Source: Septoria linicola (lineage: Eukaryota; Ascomycota; Dothideomycetes; Mycosphaerellales; Mycosphaerellaceae). Taken from it: a stretch of 64,000 nucleotides of DNA. A program made the translations under genes and the position numbers. The DNA is taken from the NCBI GenBank assembly GCA_024114885.1, contig CP099418.1, positions 3,410,001-3,474,000 on the forward strand, written 5' to 3'. The notes below the pieces were generated by a model, which ran no database searches, had not been told where the DNA came from, and saw nothing but the letters and a program-made list of their open reading frames with translations. This document shows, piece after piece, positions 21,177 to 32,667 of the stretch (the first letter of the stretch is position 1; every line of letters begins with the position of its first letter).

Positions 21177-24100
21177 ATGGTACGGCGGTCAACGCGCACC
21201 TCTAGAAGTGGCACAACGAGCACAAGCAAGCAGCACAAACGAGCACTGTCGGAAAGCGCTAATGGGGTTGGTCTCGCCAAAAGAACAAAACAGACCAAAT
21301 CCACACCAGTCAAGAGCGAATATTTTGCCACCCAGAAGACCGAAGCAGAAGGAGCAGATGAGCTCGAAGACCACCCTGAGAGCTCGCCGAGCCTAGCTGG
21401 AACTACCTCTGAATTTGACGAAGCCACTGAGGCGGTGAGCGAGGAATCTGATGCCTCACAGTCCGACTTCGACGACGAAGAGGTAGTTGGAACAAGCGCC
21501 AAGGCCAAAGTATCTGGTGGCGCACGAGCAAAGCCGTCGAAGTCGAAAGAGGGCGCACAATGGAAGCCTGGAGTCAAGACTGGTCTAGGTCAGCGCGAGC
21601 TACTATTATATCGAGATTTTCAGCTGATTCGTGATCAGGCCCAGGAACGCAAGTCATCATCAAGAAGCCAAAAGCGAGGCCTGCAGGAAAGACTCCTTAT
21701 GCCGACGATACCATACATCCAAACACGCTGCTATTTCTTAGTGAACTCAAAGAGAACAACAGACGCGAGTGGCTCAAATGTGAGTCTTCTGAGAAGGTGC
21801 TCTACAAGAAGCTCTGCGTCTCAGTCTGCTTGGTTGTGGCGATACGATGGCCCCTGATGTGTTGGCGTCGGCGAGAGTCTATCGTCTCACGCACTATCGC
21901 ACCGAGACAGTTGAGTTAGCACATCACTGATACGTCGCCGCAGTGAACGATCCCAACTTCAGACAAGCGGAGAAGGATTGGCACACTTTTGTCGAGAACA
22001 TGACGGAATCATTAGCCACCATAGACGACACCATTCCCGAGCTACCTGTGAAGGATGTGGTAAGTATTCTTTGGTTGAGAGGTCGAAGTGCATCTAGCAT
22101 CGATATTGACATGTTACCGCAGGTCTTTCGCATCTACAGAGACATTAGGTTCAGCAAAGATCCAACTCCATGTACGTGAAAGTATGCACCTGCTCTATGA
22201 GTCTACGCTAACCAGTAACTTGTGGTTAGACAAGGTGATTCTCCCTCCCTGCAGTGATAGAGCGCTTGCTTGCGGATTGCAGGCGACGCTCACCGAGCTT
22301 CACAGCTAACGCCGCAGCTCGAAAGGCGTGGTTCAGCGTGGCATGGTCAGTATAATTCAGGCCAGACACAAATCTTTGGCTGCCGCTAAACTTGACAGGT
22401 CACGCGCTGGTAGGAAGGGTCCCTTTGCCCATTACTACATACAGTAAGCAAAGGCTGATATCTACAGTCCATCTGTGTCCTAACACTCTTGTAGGTGTGC
22501 TCCGAACAACTCGTTCGTTGGTGGTAAGCTTACCCTTCCCCGTGCCCGCAATCAGCGAGCCTGAGTATTCCTACTCAAATGGTTGTGTCCATGCTTGACA
22601 CTTGTTGTCAGTCAGCATGGCATACGTCCAGCCCTCTCGAGCCCATGGTCATGAGGCCTTCTGAGCAAGCTTTCTGTTTGCGACCCAACTTGTATAGGCG
22701 CTTCCGGGGCTTTTCTGTTCACGACGAACCTCGGTCTGATATCCTCATCTCTGACCGCCCCTGCTAGGCGCGATGTCGAGCCTGAGCGTGCTTTCTGCGT
22801 TCTTTCTCTCGACGTATTGGTGAACGGATTGAGACTGTGATCGGGCGAAGATGCTTTGCAGGGGGCGGTGAACGGTCGTCGAAGGTAATGGCATTGGAAA
22901 GCCAACAGTAAAGGCCACGTCGCAATGCCTTGATGGGACAGGTCGTCGACTCTCCTGTTGGCCTGTCAACGTTTCATGGGGTCGCTGCCAGGCAAGGCTG
23001 TCATTTGACCCTACGAGCCCAGCAGCTTAACATTGTCTCTTCAGACACGGCCGAAGCAGATGTGGTGAACACAAGCTGACATGTTCCAGGAGGACTATGG
23101 CATCCTGATGCTGCGCCCACGGCAGCGATGAGACGTGCCATTGATCGCCATCCTCGGCGATTGAAGGATGTTCTGCTGGATCCTCGCATTCGAAAGGAGT
23201 TTCGTAAGTGAAGCAACTGTCAGAAGGCGTTCGTCCTTACACTCAGGTTGAGTGTCTTCGCCTGCTGCGCTCTCTAATGGAGCACTTTGTGCTCAGATTG
23301 GTATAGCAACAGTGCGGGGACATGCAAGGACGCGCTGAGACCGCGCTGACCTCGACCTGTTGTTGTTAGTGAAAGGTGCCGCAGCGACCGACAAAGCCAT
23401 CGCAAAGGCGTTCGTGCAGAGCAACTCTGGAAATGCGCTCAAGACCAAGCCAAAGGTGAGTCTTGATAGTTTTTGTTTCTTCTGCATTCATCGTGCGCAA
23501 GGTCCTTGGCTGGCTGCGGAGCAGCAACAACCATTGGCGAGAGCAGGACCCATACGCATTGCTGTGCGTACAGCCTTCGTGGACGACTTACGAGGAGTTC
23601 TGTGCGGCCTCCGAAACACGCCCTGGTAACGGAGCAGCGCAGTTCTTCCGATGGTGATGTCGGGACATGCAAATGTCAGCAGTCGACTGGCCGCAGTGTC
23701 TTTGAATCTCGAGTCGCCTCGTCGTCAGTTGAACGTGAATCGCTCATCATAGATAAATTGGTCGCATACGCGAGACGACAAGATGGGAACGCTGTGCTCC
23801 GTCTTCGCAAGAAACGGCACGCATCCCGGATGTGGACACTTCCTTCCGTCGAACGGTTCCGCCTCCCGCGTCTCAGAGCTTCCATGGTACCCTCGATCAG
23901 CAATGGTCGCACGGACAATGTGAGCGCTGCTTCACGCTTCTGCTGTGACACAGTCTTATGCTGGCTGGTCTCAATATTGCCATTCTGATCGATGAGGCAC
24001 AGTCGTGCCACGTACAGAACATTCAAAGTTGATCTTGCCGCCAGGGGCTTGACCCTGGATCCTTGGATGCAGCTATCCGAGATGGACGGTGTCCACAGTA

Positions 24101-24646
24101 TGCAATTCGCTTACGAGACAGCATGATCTGTGTCACCCACCAGCCTATCATGCTGGTGAACGTGGAGCAGCAGCGCAGTCAAGCTACCGGGGTTCAACAT
24201 TGCAATAGCGAGGCGAGCAGTGGAGGAGAAATTGAACACATTGCTGATGACCTTGTTTAGGGATATGATGCGGGCCATGCTGATATTGATCTGCTAAGAT
24301 TGAGAAACTACACTATCGGTCGGCAGCTCGCAGATGATGAGGTCTTAGGAGAGACGGGCAAGCAGCGCATCATCGAACTGCTGACCGCTTTGCAACCTTT
24401 TGTGAGACTTCCCTCTGCAGACCGCCTGCTTACACAGGGAGGCAGGCGAACCTGAACGACACAGTCCAATTTCGGTCTTGGTTCGTTCTTATGCGACCCC
24501 TTGACAGTCACTAATCGCCGTCTCAGATAACTTATCTCAACGGGGTCGTGATGCCTGATGAGCAAGAAGAAAGTTCTGACGAGGACGAGGAGGAGGGAGA
24601 TGAGGAGGAGGATGATAGCTCTAACGTCGACAATGATGAAGGTTAA
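21177..24646 (+). CDS. DUF2461 (TIGR02453) family protein with unusually long introns
   Basis: Likely exons: 21177..21588, 21639..21779, 21944..22059, 22123..22171, a 5-base exon 22230..22234, 22326..22345, then short exons for the GRKGPFAHYYIQ and CAPNNSFVGG segments ending at 22523, 23090..23203, 23370..23455, 24261..24401 and 24527..24646. The joined protein follows the family: TIHPNTLLFLSELKENNRREWLK, NDPNFRQAEKDWHTFVENM, VFRIYRDIRFSKDPTPYK, WFSVAWSRAGRKGPFAHYY, GGLWHPDAAPTAAMRRAI, NALKTKPKGYDAGHADIDLLRLRNYTIGRQL, and an acidic tail. The N-terminal 130 residues are disordered and lysine-rich, possibly nuclear. Biochemical function of the family is unknown. Introns of 164, 566, 166, 805 and 125 bp stand out. 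A model skipping the 5-base exon keeps frame but replaces Tyr-Lys of the PYK motif. Confidence 0.78.
22524..23089 (+). other. 566-bp intron of the DUF2461 gene
   Basis: The donor GTAAGC and a CTGAC branch site just before TTCCAG bound this intron. The flanking codons join to FVGGGLW, the family sequence. It is about ten times longer than the neighbouring introns. I find no frame, tRNA or clear snoRNA box pair inside. Confidence 0.75.
23456..24260 (+). other. 805-bp intron of the DUF2461 gene
   Basis: The donor is GTGAGT and the acceptor TTTAG. Flanking exons join to KTKPKGYDAGHADIDLL. Inside is a 6-bp hairpin, CCAGGG-GCTTGA-CCCTGG, near 24042..24059. No recognisable gene was found. An inserted, decayed element or an intronic RNA is possible. 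Confidence 0.75.
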
Positions 24647-27600
24647 TAGGCCGACTAAACGACTGGCTTACAACCGCGACTTGTCCAACCGTCTCTTCGG
24701 TTTGCATTCACTGAATGGAGCACGACTACATGGGCACTGCCTACGCTGCGGACGTGCTTGATGAAGCCCATGCTCTCAATGAGGATCCATCACCAAGTAC
24801 TGACTTCGTGCTTGGCGAAGTTGACATTTGACAGATCGCACAAAATGAGGTAGCCAGGAGCTTCGAAAGCCAGCCACCTTGTATATGCTGCAACCGTACT
24901 CCTGCAAGCTCACAATCACAATCTCTTGGCAGGCTTGTGTGAGGGTGCTTTGCTGGCGATCTTCATGATGTTGCCAAGATGCCCAGACGTCTGCCTTTTT
25001 ACTTCTCGCTAATAGAGATTCCAGTGATACGTCAAACAATTGTTTGCATTATCTGAGTCTGTGCAACTTTGCAGCTGAGTGCATTGCCTGCAATGCCCAT
25101 ATGGGGCCACGTCGTGCTGCATATCTGCACACTACTTCTGCACTTGACACCATTACTCGCCATGACCCAATGAGGTATGCGCCGACGCAACTTGCTTGGT
25201 CGGCAGGCGCGGCATGTCGTTGGGCACAGCAAGCATATTAGGTTGGAAATTTTAACCCTGACCATGTCGCCCACGGGTAGCTGCAGGACGTTCTGGTAAC
25301 GTGACTGTGAAGTACTGTCAGATCGGCGATCTCGGTGTATCTGACCACCAATAAGATAGATCGCGAGCGTGTCGGTGCGCTGGCGGCGCTGGCGAGTAAC
25401 AGCGGTCTCCGCGCCGCACCTTCGAGGGCCGAAGGCCGTGGAGGGTCCAAGCCACCCAATGCGAGCTACCAGGACCATCCCTGATTCACGTACAGCACGC
25501 TCTGAGCAAACTTCATTAGCTCTGCATGATAGCATGCGAATCGTCCAGTGTTCAGAAGAGCCACGAAATGGCATACAGCTAGTTGAAGGTGGTGGCATTC
25601 AACATTGCAGTGAGTAAAAGCCTGGGCCGGGAACAGCAAAGAGACCCACCGCAGCACTGCTGTCAGTCCCGTCAGCGGTTTGACGGTACCGATCCGGACC
25701 TTACTGCGATCCGGCAAGCCCGACTTTCTGCCAAACATGCAGAAGACAGCCGGCGTGGTGATGGCCACGCAATCTACTTCACCAAGGACACCAAGAAGTG
25801 TTCAATGTGTAACAGGAAGGATGGATCGCTTGATACAACAGAAACGACCTGCAGTCCATGCGATTCCCTGACCAAACGACAGTGCATGTGCGGAGCTTGG
25901 CCCGCTCGATGATCGCGTCCTGCAACTGACCCGAAGTGTATCATGCAGTCTACTGCATTCCTTGCAAACAGTCGTACGACCAAGTCACAGTAGTAACGAC
26001 GCCGATCGTTGATTCCGACTGCGAAGTACTGCATAATGGTGCAGGCAATGGTCGCAAGATCTCTAGAGCGGAACGACCTTGCGTCTCCAGTCAAAGGAGC
26101 CAGGTCGATCCATAACCGATATGATCGGCTTTTTGCTGCAGCAGCAGATATCGATGTGCATAGCTCGCCTAGTCCGGCGGCGTCGTATAAAGAGTCTTGC
26201 ATCGATAGCTGTGTAATCTTCATTCACCACGCTTTGCAATTGTGCATCGTGCGCCTAACGACACTTACTAGCCGCCACCCTGCAGCATAGGACACGGTCT
26301 GCTGATGCTTAGAAACGACGTCAGTATCATGATTCTTCTGTCTTCGCATCGAATCAAAGCGAACACCATGCTTTCAGCCAAACTCGATCATTGCCATGGT
26401 GCGTCATCATATAGCAACAGCAGGAAGGTTCGATCTCGCTCCAGCAGAGGCAACGATATGGGATTGTGTTTCCAGTCTCCAACAACAATACGTCGCATGG
26501 GGCGGCTCAGAAACGGCAGAGTTCGTACCAACCATTTTGTACGCTGCCCAAGTGGACAAGGAGGTTCGGTTCACGGCGTAGCCGGACGGCTGCCAGTGTT
26601 TGCAGCAATGCCGCTGCGGCCAGGCTGATGAGCCAGTCAGCATTACCGCCCTCGCCTGGCGCAATTGCGTTACGTATCGGCTCGACGGTTCGCCACGCAG
26701 CGCTGGCTCCTGGAAAATTGACCGTACAGCGCATTTCTCTGATCCTATTCCGCTGATTGGGCGCAGCTGACCATGTTTTCTGCAGAACGGCAGTTAGCAT
26801 CCACGATATGTTCGACACATGAGCCAGCAGTCCTGCTCACGACTGCCTCGCACAGAAGCCTCATTCTGACTGGCGAGCGTGAGCGGAAGTGAAGGAAGGT
26901 GACGAGCAGTTCGCAACCAGGTAAGCAGCCAATTCTGATGATCCCCCTCTGTCGTTCTGATTTGGTCATGGTGCATTGTGCCGCCCGACAGAGATCGCGT
27001 GGCAGCCCTAACCGTGTTGCCGTCGACGTTTCACTGGCTGGTGGTCCCTGCACCCGACCATGCTAGAACTAGTGCACCAAGCTACAGGCATCGTTATTTC
27101 GCTTTGCTCGTCGGCCCCTAGCGTCTCGTGCTGAAGTCGCTGTCCAATGAGCGCGCTGAACAGGCGGTCGTTCTTTGCTGACATCGTCTGACGGCGACTC
27201 CGTGGCACCGAGAACCAAAGATGTGGTGCTTTGGCGGCGAGACACGCGGCTGTTTTGCCAGTCGGACAGCGTCCACGTCGCAGCGACCTCGGCAACGAGA
27301 GGCTTGTGGCATGCACGTAGACGAGCCACTGACATGAGTCTCCGGTCAGGATTTTTGAGTTTTGCAGCAGCAGGGCACATATTCGGCAGGAAGACCACGG
27401 ACGGGACGGGAACCACCATCACAGACGCACGTACGCTGGTCTCTCGCACGCAGCTAGGACGTAGCCTCGAGGTGCATCCTAGCCACGCACAGAGAGACTC
27501 GTTGCAGTCTGCTCGTGCGTGTGTGTGCGCACACGAAGGAACAGCGCCCGCAGTAGTTCGCCACGAACACTGCTGCTGCTTGATACTACCCATTCGGTCG

Positions 27601-28250
27601 CTGCGCACCGTCGTCTCTGCTTCTCACTTGTACCTTCGGCAGCGAAGGGACTTGGGCTAACGTCTGTGAGTGGCTGCCAGAGATAGTCGTCACACACACC
27701 CACTCATTACTCTCCCTCACTACCTAACTACGACGAACTCTACTTCTCGCACCACGCGCTTGGCCGCTCGCGTCCCGACCCCCAACTCTTCTTTTACCAC
27801 TCCGTTGGGCCTTCTTCTGTTCTCCCGCACCTTCTACCGACCACCTTCACATACGCGCGCTGTTTCGCTCACTACTGCGACACGCTGCAGATTGTCGCGC
27901 CTGGAATTACATCACCCTCACGTTCGGTGCGCATGCGCCGTCTGCTGGCTGCTCCACTATCAACTTCCGACGCGCTTGCTTGTGTTACCTCGTTCACGCG
28001 ACAGGCAGGCATCTCCATCGTCTAAACCTCCCACAACAGCATTCCTTGCCTGCACAGCGCGTCAAAACTACCGACCGACCGAAACGGGCCGCTCTGCCTT
28101 TGTGCAACCTCACTACTTTTATCGCCCAAACGCCTGCCTGCATTGAGCTGCACAGGCCTGCTTGTCGACGCAAGGCCATTGGGTACGCAGTGTCCAGCAG
28201 CGTTTTCCGGAATCGCGTAGCGACGCTCGCTGTCGCGTCTCCTGCGAAAA
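24647..28250. other. 3.6-kb stretch without a recognisable gene
   Basis: Both strands show only short frames here. Two pieces look slightly coding-like: 25583..25912 on plus, whose end reads CSMCNRKDGSLDTTETTC and then CSPCDSLTKRQCMCG, and 26396..26581 on plus (ATIWDCVSSLQQQYVAWGGS). Neither matches a family I know. The last 600 bases are C/T-rich (for example near 27690..27900) and look like promoter and leader of the Zn2Cys6 gene. No tRNA, terminal inverted repeat or tandem repeat was found. Confidence 0.5.
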
Positions 28251-29686
28251 ATGGCAAACCAAATGTACGGATCGCCTGGCCAGCAACAAGCACCACCACA
28301 GTGGGCTTCCAATGGTCCTCCACCTACTTCGCAACCAAATCAGCCACAGCAGCAATGGTCACCACAACCACCACCAAACGGACAGTATCAGCCCAGGCCA
28401 ACGAATCAGGTAAGTTGCATTCCAAAAGAAAAAAATACTTTGGGGTCGAGCGCAAAAGGTCGTGCCAAGAGACGTGATCAGCTCTGCTGTTACGCAATCA
28501 GCGTCGCTTCTTTTCGATCTTGATTTCTGAACCCTGCGCTGTTGCTTCCACCTCCCGGGCACAACCGTCTGTTTGTCCACACGAGATATCATTTGATACT
28601 GCGCTTTTGTCATGGCCACCGAAATTGATCCAGCTCTGGAAAGCAATGCCACAGAAAATACTAACGATGATGTCGCCAAACAGCTTCCTGGCATCACTGC
28701 CGCACCTCAAGGTCCACCGGCGATGGCGACGCTGCAGCCAAATCATCCAGACCAGTACCGCGCTCTGCCTCCACCGCAGACAATGTATCCTCCTCCATAT
28801 CAACAACCTCAGCAAATGGGCTACCCTCCGTCGCAGCCTGCACCCCGACAGCGCACTGCGATAGCTTGTCGATACTGTCGTCGTCGCAAGGTGAGAATTA
28901 TCAATTCGAATGTTTCCTTTCTGCCTCTGACGTCCTGTGCAGATCCGATGCTCTGGATTCGAGCAATCTGAGGATGGACGATGCACCAACTGTGTGCGCT
29001 TTTCGCAGGAATGCGTGTTCACTCCGGTCAGCGCTCAAACTCAAGCTTTTGTGCCAGCACACACCGTGTGGCGTGGGCAGAATCCACCACCAAACACTCA
29101 GTTATATGGAGCTTACGGACAGCCGCTCCCGGCCAACAGCCGCGATCAGCAGTATCCGCCACAGCAAGGCCAACAGCAACAGCCGGGCCAGTATCCACCG
29201 CCTCCCCAAGGCTATCAGCAGCAGCCGATGTACGCTCAGCAAGGTCAAAATGCGACCGGGACTAAGCGTCCCAACGATGAGCCTCATACGCCGACTCTGC
29301 CTCCGCCAAACCCCGGCGAGCAGGCGCAAATGCCTCAACAAGGCCAGTACGGATATACTGGCGTTAGTCCTGGTGGTGCGTCGCCCGCTTTTTTCCCCAA
29401 TGCTTCTTATTATTATTCCGCGCAGCCTTTCCCACAGACCTATTACTTCCAGCCGCAGAGCCCGTACTTGTACGAAGCGCCGCGTGCACCCTCTTCCCCA
29501 CATTCCTCCAACTACGCATCTCCTGGCGTGTCCGTTCAGCAGAGTCACGCGCATCCTGTGACATCGACTGCTGCGGTTCAAGCCCGTGCAGGCAAGGGCG
29601 AGGACATGGCCAGTCAGATGAAACGTGATGAGCGCAACTCTACTGACAGCAGCATGCTACAAGCATTTACCCGAGGACCCAAGTAA
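28251..29686 (+). CDS. Zn(II)2Cys6 transcription regulator, Gln/Pro-rich
   Basis: Exons 28251..28409, 28684..28890 and 28943..29686 give 369 residues. Intron 1 is 274 bp. Its 3' border CAG at 28683 follows an ACTAAC branch site and is the only AG in the region that keeps phase. An alternative start is the ATG at 28612 within that intron. Splice 2 (52 bp) builds the binuclear zinc cluster ACRYCRRRKIRCSGF...GRCTNCVRFSQECVF (six cysteines, about residues 114-143), which binds DNA. The rest is Gln/Pro/Tyr-rich and probably an activation domain. No fungal_trans middle domain is visible, so the protein is short for the class. The reading frame stays coding-like for about 44 codons after the TAA at 29684 (see findings). 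Nuclear. Target genes are unknown. Confidence 0.82.
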
Positions 29687-30461
29687 TGGTAGCTGACTGG
29701 TTCAGCAGTAAAGGATGAAGCGTCGAGTATAGCTGCGGCGAACGAGAGAAAGGAGGAGGCTCTCAGGAATGGCTTCGTCAAGGATGTGGGCGTTCAGGTC
29801 GAAATTATCAAGGCCGATGGCAAAGAGCAGGTCTCTTGATCTTTGGTGTTCTGAGTGATGAAGTGTACTGCGATACCCCATCGGCGGCTTTGCGACATTA
29901 GTGTGACGATACATGGTACCGGAAGGCGTTTTCCTGTTTAATATGGGAGGTCTTTTGCTATTCAGCAGACGCATATTCGTGGCAAAGACCTGGCGAGTCC
30001 TGGCCAGGCGGGAGCATGACTTTGATTGTCGATTGTACTTTCTCAGCACTAATATTCTGCGAAAGAGGGCGAGTCCGGCAACGGATATGATACGACTGTA
30101 GGAGCTCATTGTGTGAATGGCACTGTATGATCCAAATTTTACTTTTCCACCACACGCACTTCGCTCCCATTATCGCTGTCGCATCGCAACTTCTGACATG
30201 CTATTTCACATTCTGAAGTGAGGTTGTGAACTTAAGGCCCGGTCCGTTACCACGTGAAATCTGTTGTAGAGAGAGATTCAGATCAGATGTGGCAGAAGGC
30301 TCGTGCCGTGCGGCCGGCACACTTTGGTGATTCATGGATTGTGTGGTTGTTGTTCTGGGCTTACAACAAGTGACCACAGAAGCCAAAAAATCGCCATTGG
30401 ACTTTCCTCATCTGCGGCGACTTCCAGTACATAGACGAGTGTAACTGCGTTATTGGTCAAT
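29687..30461. other. Region after the Zn2Cys6 stop, then intergenic
   Basis: Bases 29708..29839 continue in the Zn2Cys6 frame with plausible protein-like sequence ending at a TGA. The remaining 620 bases to the TRIP4-like start show no gene or repeat. Confidence 0.5.
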
Positions 30462-32218
30462 ATGGCGGCCAAGTTGGAATCGTGGGCTCTGCCACGCCTA
30501 CAACAGCTGCTGCCACTCGACGACGAATCACTCAAGCAGATCATCGCGTATTCAGATTCCCTACCGAAAGACAGCGCGGCTGAGCATCTCAAGAATCTTC
30601 TCGGGGATGATGCGAAAAGCTTGGAATTCATCTCGAGTTTCAACATGCGGCGACAACAAGCGCCACCATCAAATATTGTCAATCACAGCCCGTCCACACC
30701 TGGTGCGGAGCAGTCAGAGATTCCGCGAAGACCTAAACCTCAAGGCAAGAAGAAGGCCAATATACATGCCTTGCCTGCACGACAACTGGATGGCCATGGA
30801 AATGTCTCTGGCGGATACCAAAAACGGGAGGAACAGAGCTACATGGCCGGTCCTTCGCGGCAAAAGCACAAAGATCAGGTCGCAGACAATCTGGCGTTAC
30901 AGAGCAGACAGCCAGACGCGACGCAAATGCCACTCATCACGGACGATGCAAGGCCAACCACTTTGCCAATAACCTCCAAACCTCCACCATCTGCTTCTGG
31001 TCCGTTGATATCAGACTCGCTGTCTTCCAAAACGGGTGGGGCTAGATCAAGTACTTCTGCAAGGACTTCCTCGCCAGCGCCACGAGCCAAGGTCAATATA
31101 TCGGGTGGAACAGCTATGCATGGAGCTTCCACAGCACTCTCTGATCTGGACTCTGCAATCAGAAGTCTAGAGGTGCAGACGAATCCATCCTCGACTTCAA
31201 ATGCTGAAGATGATCTAAAACGAAAGTGTAATTGCATGGCAACGAGACATCCCTTGCTAGACATGGCGCCAAATTGCGTGAATTGTGGCAAAGTTATATG
31301 CGTGAAGGAAGGTCTCGGTCCTTGCACATTCTGCAAATCGCCTTTGTTGGGCTCGGAAGAGCTGCAGAAAGTTCTGCGAGTGCTGAAGGATGAGCGAGGA
31401 GAGGAACGCATGAAATCAAATAATGCTGCGCATAAGAAAGCCGACGTGGCCCATGGCAAGGTAAGTGATCAAAGCTGTCGTGGATACACACGCACTGCGT
31501 GTCTTTAGCGGTGTCAGAGAGTCCTTATGCTAACAGGACACAGGCCCGCGCATTCACTGGCCGCGACTTCCTCGCGCAAACATCATCCGCTCGATCTTCG
31601 CCACTCTCATCAGCACCCGCAACACCTGCAGGTTCCGATGACGAAGCCACTGTGAAAGCCAAGGCCCATCGAGATAAGCTGCTTGGTTTCCAGGCCAACA
31701 ATGCGCGAAGAACACAGATTCACGACGAAGCGGCAGATTTTGATGTTCCCTCAGCAGGCACGAATATGTGGGCAAGTCCACAAGAGAGAGCCCAACAACT
31801 GAAGAAGCAACAGCGCTTACTGCGTGAAATGGAGTGGAACGCGAAGCCCGAATACGAAAAGCGACACGTTGTCGCGAGTATCGACGTCAAGGCTGGAAAG
31901 GTTGTGCGGCGGATGGCAGAAGTTCAGAAGCCCGGCTTTGGTGCTGCGGATGCGGATGACAACCAGGACGATTATGTAGCGCCAGTTACGACTACTGGAG
32001 GCGGCGCATTTAGTAACAATCCGTTGGCCAAGGGACTGATTCGCCCAACTGCTCGAGAAGAGAAGGGCGAGGACACTGCTCGAGAGAAACGCACAGCGTG
32101 GCGGAGAGTACAGATGGATCAAGATGATAACGAGGCGTGGATCTTGGATGGTGGCGTGTATGGCTCAAAGCGTCCTGATGATGTACCTCTTGGTGAGGAG
32201 GAGCATGCATTCGGATGA
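30462..32218 (+). CDS. TRIP4/ASC-1-like zinc-finger protein (Rqt4 type)
   Basis: Exons 30462..31460 and 31544..32218 give 557 residues. The 83-bp intron has a GCTAAC branch site. The start is the ATG at 30462 (MAAKLESWALPRLQQLLPLDDESLKQIIAYSDSL), a CUE/UBA-like helical N-terminus. Residues about 265-310 form the C2HC5-type zinc finger CNCMATRHPLLDMAPNC.NCGKVIC...GPCTFC. The C-terminal half has the conserved AREFTGRDFL-like RAFTGRDFLAQ, a TNMWASPQERAQQLKKQQ helix and a VVASIDVKAGKVVRR stretch. In human cells TRIP4 belongs to the ASC-1 complex. In yeast the relative Rqt4 helps the RQT complex pull apart stalled ribosomes. A cytosolic ribosome-quality-control role is therefore likely. Confidence 0.9.
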
Positions 32219-32667
32219 TGAGGCATGACCGACTCTGACTTCGGTGTACCGAGGTCTGGGGACTGTTCTTGTCGTTGGCATTGTAAACGTCAGACCGAGT
32301 TCACACGTGCTTTCTGACCCAGGCGTGCGGTAGCTCAAGCACAATTACAGCAAACATGTACTATGAGCTCCACCAACATCAGCTTCTGCACTCTCAATTT
32401 CCATGTACTGAGAAAGGATGTTAGCTGAGACAAGCGACACTGAAAGCGAGATCATCACATTTGACATTTCCAGTATTTCTGCGGGACGACAAGCAACAAG
32501 ACTATCGACAAGAACAAATTCATTCAGCCTCGAAACCTGTCGCGCGTATATGTTCCGACACCATTACAAAGGCCATACTGTGTGCTTCGCTTATCCTCCT
32601 TACACGAGAGCGATTCTTGTCATCAATCATTCATCCTTCCTTGCGCAAATACGCACATTTCCACCCT
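32219..32667. other. Convergent intergenic stretch
   Basis: This 449-bp region lies between the 3' ends of the TRIP4-like and HMG-box genes. Short frames only; nothing recognised. Confidence 0.5.

Noticed and set aside
29702..30109. 135-codon minus-strand frame downstream of the Zn2Cys6 gene
   Set aside because: It lies opposite the coding-like extension of the Zn2Cys6 frame and has no recognisable motif.
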